NCBI GenBank assembly: GCA_946548895.1
Contig: CAMNQF010000008.1
Coordinates: 1 to 64,000, forward strand
DNA length: 64,000 nucleotides
Direction: 5' to 3'
Source: an uncultured bacterium
Lineage (GTDB): Bacteria; Bacillota; Clostridia; Oscillospirales; Oscillospiraceae
A program made the position numbers and the translations under genes. Shown piece after piece: positions 7,930 to 15,300 of the stretch. The notes beneath the pieces were generated by a model, which searched no databases, was not told the DNA's origin, and saw only the letters and a program-made list of their open reading frames with translations. Position 1 is the first letter of the stretch; the number at the start of each line of letters is the position of its first letter.

Positions 7930-8360
7930 TGATCCCGCTGAAACGGGAGGACCGGGGGCAGTTCAAGAAGCTGGCTCAGGAGTACGGCATTTTGTACTTC
8001 ATCGCGCAGAAAAAGGGCAACACCAGCGGCTATATCAATGTGGTGTCCAATCAGAACTACGCCGCCCAGCTCAACGCCGTGATGGAGGCCATGGGCTATC
8101 CCATCCCCCAGCGGGCCCAGGAGGAAAACGCGCCAAAAAAAGCGAGCCCCCGTGTTCCACAAGAGAAGTCCTCGCCAGAGCGCGGGACTGGCTCGACTCC
8201 CTCCCCGACAGCAAGTGCGGCTACTGAACAGGACGTGCCCGCCGAGCTGAAGGAATCCGTGCGGGCCCGTTTGGAGGGGCTGAAAGCCATGTCGGGGCAG
8301 GGCCGCACCCAGGGCAGAACCCAGGAAAAGACCCACAGGCGGGGCAAAGACACCCGATAA
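7929..8360 (+). CDS. PcfB-like protein, C-terminal part (-1 frame)
   Basis: 143 residues continuing the PcfB/DUF3801 domain: IPLKREDRGQFKKLAQEYG, then YFIAQKKGNTSGYINVVSNQ and a low-complexity tail. A GTG at 7929 overlaps the preceding stop (TAGTG), so coupled re-initiation could make a separate product. Otherwise the pair is one gene broken by a frameshift, joined by -1 slippage on the C run, or split by a homopolymer sequencing error. Confidence 0.6.
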   Translation: MIPLKREDRGQFKKLAQEYGILYFIAQKKGNTSGYINVVSNQNYAAQLNAVMEAMGYPIPQRAQEENAPKKASPRVPQEKSSPERGTGSTPSPTASAATEQDVPAELKESVRARLEGLKAMSGQGRTQGRTQEKTHRRGKDTR

Positions 8361-8380
8361 TCTGAAAAGGAGGAATTTTT

Positions 8381-9262
8381 ACGCCCAGTATCAGCGATAT
8401 CATCAAAAACAAGACCACCCGCGACCAGGCGCGCACCGAGCAGCGCCAGATGGAGCGGGAGAGCCTGTCCGCCATGCGGGACGGCTCCCTCAGCATGATC
8501 ACCAGCAGCCCCGAACACTATCAGCAGTACCTGGATTTGCAGGCGGACAACATCCATTGCAGCGTGGGCAACGTAGCCCTCACCATGGCCCAGCTCCAGG
8601 GGGCCACCAAGATCGGCACCACCTCCTACTGGCACAGCCTGGGCCGCTATGTGCGGGACGACGCCATCAGCGCCGGAGCCACGGTGTTCGTGCCGCCCCG
8701 CAACAAGCAGTACCGGGGCTACTTCATGGGTAGCTACTATGACGTGAGCCAGACCACGGGCAAGCCCCTGCCCGACCTGGTTCCCCTGGAGGGGAAGGGG
8801 CCCCGGATGGAGGCGGCGCTGGCCGCGCTGATGGATCAGTCCCCGGTGACGGTGGCCGAGAGCAAGGAGATCGAGGCCCCGGCCCTCTATGACCCGGAGC
8901 GGCTTACCATCTTCATCAACCCGGACTACAGCCACGCGGCGGTGTTCGCCGCCCTCGCCGCCGAGATCCCCCTGGCCCGCGCCCATGACCGGGGCTACAA
9001 CGGGAACTTCAAGCGGGAGTTTTACGCCCTGGACGCGCAGAGCGCGGGCTACATGGTGTGCCGCCGCTTTGGGGTGGAGTGCCCCCAGCCGGAAATGGCA
9101 AAACACGTGGGCGGCAGCTATAACGGCCTCCCGCCCTCCGTCTGCGGCGAAATGCTGGAAAAGGTTCGGGACGCCGCCCGGAATATGGGCAATGGCATCG
9201 AGCAGGCCATCAACCCCCGGCAGCAGGAGCGGGGCAGTCAGAACCGCCGCCGCAGCCGGTAA
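8381..9262 (+). CDS. ArdC-like conserved ICE protein, ACG start
   Basis: 293 residues if begun at ACG 8381. AAGGAGG lies seven bases upstream, and the translated N-terminus PSISDIIKNKTTRDQ is what family members show directly after Met. An in-frame TGA at 8363 excludes an earlier start and the first ATG is at 8450, inside the conserved region. Features: SPEHYQQYLDLQADN, a central GTTSYWHSLGRYV, then FINPDYSHAAVFAALAAEI and a Cys-containing tail. It resembles ArdC-like anti-restriction/zincin proteins, but where the zinc motif would be, the sequence lacks HExxH, so peptidase activity is unlikely. Confidence 0.6.
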   Translation, partial: TPSISDIIKNKTTRDQARTEQRQMERESLSAMRDGSLSMITSSPEHYQQYLDLQADNIHCSVGNVALTMAQLQGATKIGTTSYWHSLGRYVRDDAISAGATVFVPPRNKQYRGYFMGSYYDVSQTTGKPLPDLVPLEGKGPRMEAALAALMDQSPVTVAESKEIEAPALYDPERLTIFINPDYSHAAVFAALAAEIPLARAHDRGYNGNFKREFYALDAQSAGYMVCRRFGVECPQPEMAKHVGGSYNGLPPSVCGEMLEKVRDAARNMGNGIEQAINPRQQERGSQNRRRSR

Positions 9263-9291
9263 AGCGGCGCTGTCAGGCGGCACTATTCAGC

Positions 9292-9534
9292 GGTGTGTTC
9301 CCCCCGCGGAGGGTACGCCACCGGCCACCCCCAGTCAAGGCCGGGCGGTTGTTTCACAACCGCCCGCGAGCCGGCCAGTCTGAGGACTGGCCGGGCCTTG
9401 ACAGGCGGCGTCCGGCGGCGTATTCGGGCATTAAGGGGAACACACCCCAAATGCCGCCCAAGGGCGGCATTTGCCATCCTGGGAAACGGCAGGTTTCCCT
9501 TGCCCCCAGCGGCCAGCGCCCCGGCGCTGGCCGC
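9292..9534. other. Strongly folded non-coding region (nested hairpins)
   Basis: The 300 bases between the two flanking genes hold no gene. A 12-bp stem GGTGTGTTCCCC/GGGGAACACACC (9292-9303 with 9435-9446) encloses a three-way junction: a 9-bp stem GTCAAGGCC/GGCCTTGAC (9334-9342 with 9394-9402) and two 10-bp hairpins (9342-9366 and 9371-9394). Three more perfect hairpins follow at 9449-9472 (10 bp), 9481-9499 (7 bp) and 9509-9534 (12 bp, 2-base loop). Possible single-strand origin, ssDNA promoter or structured RNA. Confidence 0.7.
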
Positions 9535-9563
9535 CCACCTTATACGATATGGAGGAACACCCA

Positions 9564-10451
9564 ATGAAACGAACATCCACCCTTTTCCTGGCGGCACTCA
9601 TGGTATGCCTGCTGGCTGTCCCGGCCTACGCCGCCAGCTTCTACCCTATCTCCGTGGAGGAATACACCTACGGCCCCCTGGACGAGCTGCGTATCGACAA
9701 GGTGTACCAGCTCTCCCGGAGCGACGACCCCAAGGACATCCCCACCGGGGACTTTGACCGGGGCGGCTATCACTACGTTCTGCTGGATGTGGTGAAAACG
9801 GATCAGAGCGAAACGGACGCCAAGGATTACACCGAGATCGTCACCCTGGAAACGGACACCAAAGACATGGCCGTGATCATCCAGCAGTTGGAGCTGTCCA
9901 TGGAAGTCACCACCGAGGACGGCTACACCGGCACCCTCATGCCCGACTATCCCGGCATCACCGTGGAGGCCAAGGGCTACAAGACCAGCTCCCGCACCGT
10001 CACCGCCACCCGCGCCTACCCCAACCTGTCCGACGCCGACACCTCCCTGATCCCCCGGACGGTCCAGGACGGCGGACGCACCCTGACCCTGGCAGACGTC
10101 CAGTGGGAGGAGGCCGGGGGCTTCTACAACGCCACCGCCACCTACAGCGGCACCGCCAGCAGTAAGTACGCCACCGGCTATATTGCCACAGTGGAATACA
10201 AGGGTGAAGTGACCCGGACGAGCTGTGACACCGTACTCTACACCGCCACTTTCATGTCTCATGGTGAGACACAAATTGAAAACAACCCCCAGCCCACCCA
10301 GGCCCCCGCCGGGGCGGACGCTCCGGCCAGCGCGGGCATGAACTGGGCTGTGCTGGTGATCCCCGCCGCGCTGCTGCTGGGGCTGGCCGGGTTCGGCGGC
10401 TGGAAGCTGGTGAACTACATCAAGGACAAGAAAAGAGGTTATGTGAAATGA
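9564..10451 (+). CDS. Secreted, C-terminally membrane-anchored ICE surface protein
   Basis: 295 residues from ATG 9564 (SD ATGGAGG). It has a signal peptide (LFLAALMVCLLAVPAYA, cut after AYAAS), a beta-rich extracellular part with Thr/Asp-rich strands, a short Pro-rich linker (QPTQAPAGADAP), and a C-terminal membrane helix (VLVIPAALLLGLAGFGGW) with a basic tail KDKKRG. It overlaps the sortase gene by four bases (ATGA) and so probably belongs to the surface module. Family not recognised. Palindrome copy 5 is embedded in its reading frame. Confidence 0.7.
   Translation: MKRTSTLFLAALMVCLLAVPAYAASFYPISVEEYTYGPLDELRIDKVYQLSRSDDPKDIPTGDFDRGGYHYVLLDVVKTDQSETDAKDYTEIVTLETDTKDMAVIIQQLELSMEVTTEDGYTGTLMPDYPGITVEAKGYKTSSRTVTATRAYPNLSDADTSLIPRTVQDGGRTLTLADVQWEEAGGFYNATATYSGTASSKYATGYIATVEYKGEVTRTSCDTVLYTATFMSHGETQIENNPQPTQAPAGADAPASAGMNWAVLVIPAALLLGLAGFGGWKLVNYIKDKKRGYVK
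10255..10271. promoter_or_regulatory. ICE palindrome copy 5 (inside a coding region)
   Basis: TGTCTCATGGTGAGACA, 7-bp arms around TGG, read in frame as MSHGET near the end of the surface-protein gene. It is the only copy inside a gene, 177 bases upstream of the sortase start. Confidence 0.65.
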
Positions 10452-11374
10452 AAAACCGTTTGATGGGCCTTGCGGCGGCGTTCTGCCTGCTGGCGGCCCT
10501 GCCCCTGCCCGCCCACGCCCATGGCGTCGCCCCAAGCTCCGTATCCTTCGCTTCCGCCAATGGCGAAAGCTCACTCACTACGCTGGGGCTCCTTTCCCCA
10601 CAAAGCCTGGGGGGCGGCTTTGCGGGGGCCCCAAGTTATAATTTCAAAGCCCCCTCCGCCGGGGATTTTGGGACGCCCACCAGCGACGATACCATCCGGG
10701 AATGGGTGGACCCCAACGTGGACAGGAGCAAGAACAGCGCCCTGATCCCGCCCGGCTTCGGCACTCCCACCAGCTATTTGCCGGGGAGCGGAGAATTTTT
10801 GACCCCCAACCTCGCGGCGGGCGGGCCGCTGAACGGAGGCAGCCTGATCCCCGGCACCGTAGGGACGGCAACCCTCCCCGGTGCCCCCGGCACGGGCGGC
10901 GGCTCCACCGGCACCGGCTATCCCACTGTGGACTATCCCACCGCCAGCGGCCCCGTCACCGCGTTTACGGAGCTGACCCCCGACCTGTACTACAGCGACG
11001 GCAGTTTGGGCACCCTCAAAATCTCCAGCGTGGGCTTGACAGTGAAAATCTACGAGGGAACCGGCAGCGCGCCCCTGCTGAAAGGGGCGGGCCATTTCAC
11101 CGGCACCACCGCCTGGGATGGAAACTATTGTGTGGCGGGGCACAACCGGGGCGTGCGGAATGACTTCGGCAAAATCCACACCCTGCGTTCCGGCGATACC
11201 ATCAGCTTGACAACGCCCCTGGGCACCCGCACCTATTCCGTCACCAGCGTGTCCAAGGTGGGCGTCACTGACACCTCCATGCTGGAGGCCACCGCGGACA
11301 ACTGCATCACGTTGTTTACCTGCGTGATGAACCAGCCTGACTACCGCTGGTGTGTCCGGGCCGTGGCCGGATAG
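10448..11374 (+). CDS. Sortase (class D-like)
   Basis: 308 residues with signal peptide MKNRLMGLAAAFCLLAALP, a long Gly/Pro/Ser linker (about 30-180) and a C-terminal sortase barrel. Catalytic residues can be seen: His near 232 in VAGHNRG, Cys near 292 in ITLFTCV, and Arg at 300 or 304 in DYRWCVRA. Sortases cleave LPXTG-type motifs and attach or polymerise surface proteins. The adhesin encoded at 12303 ends in LPKTGY and is the obvious substrate. It starts within the stop of the upstream gene. Confidence 0.82.
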   Translation: MKNRLMGLAAAFCLLAALPLPAHAHGVAPSSVSFASANGESSLTTLGLLSPQSLGGGFAGAPSYNFKAPSAGDFGTPTSDDTIREWVDPNVDRSKNSALIPPGFGTPTSYLPGSGEFLTPNLAAGGPLNGGSLIPGTVGTATLPGAPGTGGGSTGTGYPTVDYPTASGPVTAFTELTPDLYYSDGSLGTLKISSVGLTVKIYEGTGSAPLLKGAGHFTGTTAWDGNYCVAGHNRGVRNDFGKIHTLRSGDTISLTTPLGTRTYSVTSVSKVGVTDTSMLEATADNCITLFTCVMNQPDYRWCVRAVAG

Positions 11375-11383
11375 GGCGAAAAT

Positions 11384-11412
11384 TTGACGCTTTTCCCCGT
11401 TTTTGATACAAT
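11384..11412 (+). promoter_or_regulatory. Sigma-A promoter for the 11457 gene
   Basis: TTGACG (11384-11389), 17-base spacer, TACAAT (11407-11412). The predicted transcript starts near 11419, about 38 bases before the ATG at 11457. Confidence 0.7.
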
Positions 11413-11456
11413 ATCATTAGAGAAAGACCCTAAAAAACAAATGGGAGGTATCAAAA

Positions 11457-12173
11457 ATGAGGAACAAGTATCTGCAATTTGGTTTGGGCATGATCGTGGG
11501 CGGCCTGTTGTGCGGCACCACAGCGGCGGCAGCGGACTATCTGCAAGCCAGACCCAGCACACAGACCTTCTATCTCAGCGGCCAGCCCATCCAGTTTGAG
11601 GCATACGCCATCCACGGCAATAATTTTGTGAAGCTGCGGGACATCGGGCAGGCCGTTGACTTCGGTGTAGTTTATGACGGAACCACCAACAGCGTTTACA
11701 TCGACCCCAGCGCACATTATGAACAGGAGGTGACGCCACCTGCACAGACCACGCCCACCCCCTCCGCCGCGGTGACAGAAGAAAGCGTACAGGCGGTATT
11801 GGCCCAGCTCAAAGAAACTTACCCGTCCGGCACCCTGTATGGGGCCCCCTATATTTCCAACTCGGGCGGGCCATACCGTGTCAGTGAAGTCTATTGCGCG
11901 GGCTGGGCGGTAAAGTGTTCGGACGCCGCCTTTGGAAATCTGCCCTGGAGGAAGATCGAAAGGCCGGACTGGAACCAAATCCGTCCCGGCGATCTTGTGG
12001 AGTACACCAGCGATGAAACAAATCATGTTGTAGTGGTTGTACGGAAAACTGACGAATGTATCTTCGTTACGGAAAGCGGCCTGAACAATAAGACCCGGTG
12101 GGGCGGGCAGTATTTCCGCTGGTGGCTGGAAGAACAGCCTGAGTATATCCTGTTTACAAGATACCCCCAATAG
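11457..12173 (+). CDS. Secreted protein with copper-amine-oxidase-like stalk and hydrolase-like C-terminus
   Basis: 238 residues, SD GGGAGG. Signal peptide/anchor FGLGMIVGGLLCGTTAAAA. A short segment (about 35-85) with SGQPIQFEAYAIHGNNFVKLRDIGQAV matches the copper amine oxidase N-terminal-like stalk used by Firmicutes cell-wall proteins. After a Pro/Thr linker the C-terminal part has VYCAGWAVKCSDAAF and GDLVEYTSDETNHVVVVV, which suggests a Cys-His amidase of CHAP or NlpC type (Cys near 143 or 149, His near 187). A cell-wall role during conjugation is plausible; catalytic assignment is tentative. It has its own promoter. Confidence 0.6.
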   Translation: MRNKYLQFGLGMIVGGLLCGTTAAAADYLQARPSTQTFYLSGQPIQFEAYAIHGNNFVKLRDIGQAVDFGVVYDGTTNSVYIDPSAHYEQEVTPPAQTTPTPSAAVTEESVQAVLAQLKETYPSGTLYGAPYISNSGGPYRVSEVYCAGWAVKCSDAAFGNLPWRKIERPDWNQIRPGDLVEYTSDETNHVVVVVRKTDECIFVTESGLNNKTRWGGQYFRWWLEEQPEYILFTRYPQ

Positions 12174-12212
12174 CCCAAATTCCTATGCACACCCATATGC
12201 AAAAGAAATAAA

Positions 12213-12225
12213 TCTCACCATGAGA
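12213..12225. promoter_or_regulatory. ICE palindrome copy 6
   Basis: Core TCTCA-CCA-TGAGA with AATAAA left flank and CACATTTC right flank, 78 bases before the adhesin start. Confidence 0.7.
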
Positions 12226-12246
12226 CACATTTCTTTCCACCACTGG

Positions 12247-12278
12247 CAGGGCCAGACTGTGAAAACGGTCTGGCCCTG
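12247..12278 (+). terminator. Hairpin in the adhesin leader
   Basis: CAGGGCCAGAC/GTCTGGCCCTG, 11 perfect base pairs with a 10-base loop, followed by TCCCATTTTT and then the SD AAGGAGG. It may be a terminator or attenuator for reads from upstream, or a leader structure. Confidence 0.5.
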
Positions 12279-12302
12279 TCCCATTTTTAAGGAGGTATAA
12301 GT

Positions 12303-15300
12303 TTGAAGCAAAAAACCATCAACCGTATTGTGTCCCTGCTTTTGGCGCTGGTATGCGCCGTGGGCTTGCTGCCCCTGTCCGCCTTCGCCGCTGGGTTGTC
12401 CAGCGCCCCAGGCTCCATCACACAGAAGTCCTCGGACTACATGAAGATCAACGGCAAATCTGTCCGCTATAAGGCCGCCAGCAGCGCCATCAATAGCGTG
12501 GGCCTGCCTTATGTTTTTGATGAACAGGTGACGGTTCCGGGCTATGGCGATGTTCGCGCCCTGTGCGCCTATCAAAAGGGCACCCTGGGCCCCGCCGCCA
12601 ACGGCCAGAAGTGGAACTACAAAGAGGAAGTGAACAACGCCTCGCTGCGGGTGCTGCTTACCTATGTCTATTCCCACACCTACGGCGACTTCACCGACGC
12701 CGGGGACGCCGTGGGATTGGAGCATTGGGGCCAGTATTGGTCCGATATCTGGTTCATGGTGGCCCAGGCTGGGAGCTGGCTTTATGAGCATGGCACCATC
12801 CTGGACGTGAACAGCAACCGGGAAGGCTTCATTGAGCAGATGGCGGAGGAGTTTGTGGCCGCTATGCGCCTCTACCATGACACCTACGGCCAGTCCTCCT
12901 GGATCAAAGACTGGTCCAAAATTGGCACCCACAGCATCATTGACAGCAATGACGGCGGCAAAACCGGCAACTCCGCCTATGACTACATCGCCACGGGGGT
13001 AAACCTGGTACTGGATCACCCGGAGTATTTTCACAACTATCATTTGTGGATGTACGACTGGGACAAAAGCCAGCCCTGGAAGCTGGTGGGCCAGTCCGGG
13101 GTGCCCATGCAGCGGCTTTTGATCGCCGTGCCGGAGGACAGCCCGATTGACGATACCCTTCAGCTCACCGTGAAAAAACTGGAGGCGGGGAGCAACAAGC
13201 CTTTGGCCGGTGTAACCTTCAGCGTGAAAAGCGCGGCCGGCTCCGGGGATTTCTCCGTCACCCGCACCACCGGCGCGGACGGCACCTTGACGCTGACCGA
13301 CGCGGACGGGCTCACCGCGGGCCAGTACCTGATCACCGAGGAGGCCGTGCCGGAGGGCTACATAGCCCAAACCGAATCCCAGCTCGTTACCGTTCTGCCC
13401 AACAACTCCGCCGCCAACACCTTTACCTTCTACAACGCCACAACTACCACGGACGGGGACGGCTCCATCCGCAAGGTGAACGCGGACGATCCCACCGAGG
13501 GCATCCCCGGCGCTGTCATCCGCATCACCTCTGTCAAGCTGGACGATGGGGGCAGCTTCTTCGGGGAGTACATCACCGGGGACGGCGGATATATTTCCAA
13601 AGAGGATTTGGATTTTTCCCAGCTCCCCGCCGGGGCATATCTGGCTGAGGAAATCACCCCGCCCGAGGGCTTCATCCTCAGTTCCGACGTTGCCAAAGTG
13701 AAGCAGCCCTTTGTGTGGGACGGCAAAACCGATGTGTCCCTGGTGTTTGAAAATTCGGCCAAGGTCAAGGTCCAGCTCAAAAAAGTGGACGAGAGCGGTC
13801 AGCCCCTGGCCGGGGCCATCTTCGTGGTTCTGCGGGACGGTCAAGTGATCGCCACCGAGGAAACCCAGGTGGATGGAACCATCACCGTGTCCCATGTCAC
13901 CGAGGGCTACTGGGAATTTCGTGAAGTCCACGCGCCCGAGGGCTTCGACTGTGACCGCTCCCCAGTGGGCGTCCATGTCAACGCCGAGGATTTGCAGGGG
14001 GAACAGACTGTCGTTGTGACCAAGGCCAATCACCACAAGCGGTCCCTGACCATTGAGAAGGTGGACGCCGAAACGGGCGATCCCATCCCCAACACCAGCT
14101 TCCATGTCCGGGGTGTCAACATCGGCTACGAGAACGATGTGACCGTTGGCCCGGACGGGAAAGCGGTTCTGTCCGATATGCCCAGCGGCTGCTTCGAGGT
14201 GGAGGAAACCAATGTGCCCGCCCCCTGGATTTTGGACACCAACAACCGCAAGACGGTTTGGATCGACGCCAAGCAGGGCAAGGACATCACCGTGACCTTT
14301 GCCAACAGCACCCGCCCCGGCGTCCGGCTGCTGAAGCTGGACGGGCAGACCGGGAAGCCCATCGCGGGCGCTGTTTTCAAGATCGAGGAAGTGGACGGTG
14401 GATTTACCGACCAGCGCCAGACTGGGCCGGACGGAACCATCTTTTGGGAGGGCCTGCGGCCTGGGGCGTTCAAAATTTTTGAAGTGACCCCGGCCCCCAA
14501 TTACGTCCACGATGATACCGTCCACATCGTCCAGTTGGAACCCAACCACACCACCACCATCGAGCTGACCAACATCATCAAGCCCACCCTCAAAATCCAG
14601 AAGGTGGACAGCATCACCGGGAACCCGCTCCAGGGGGCCAAGTTTCAAATCTGGCGGACCAGCGGTGAAACCACGGCGGGCGACTACTACGACCTGGGCG
14701 TGTTCCATTCCAACGAGGCGGGCGAGATCGTGCTGGAACACACCGATCCCGGCTGGTTCAAGATTTCTGAATTGGAATCGCCCTCCGGGTACTCCATCAA
14801 GCAGGCCGACCACGAGTTTTATCTGGCCGCGGGCCAGACCAAGACTGTGACCGTGGAGAACATACCCCTGTCCGCCCTGGTGGTTTGGAAGTACGACAGC
14901 GTGACCGGCCAGCCCGTGGAGGGGGCCGTGTTCCAGGTGAAGTACCTGTCCGGCGCCAGCGGCACCGGGGGCACCGTCATCGGCACCTATAAGACCTCGG
15001 CCAATGGTTCCTTCACCGTCACCCGGCTCCAGGCGGGCGCTTACGTGGTGGAAGAACTTTCCAGCGACAGCGGCCATGTGATCGACACCGCGCCTCAGAC
15101 GGCCTACATCTCCGGCAAACAGCAGGACGTGGTGGAGCTGCATTTTGGCAACAGCCCCAAGGGCTCTGTCATGATTAAGAAGATCGACAGCATCACCCAC
15201 GAGCCGTTGTCCGATGTGGAGTTTTTGGTGACGAAAGCGGATGGCACCCTGCTGGGCAGCGCCAACGGAAAATATGTGAGCGACAGCGCCGGGACCGTCC

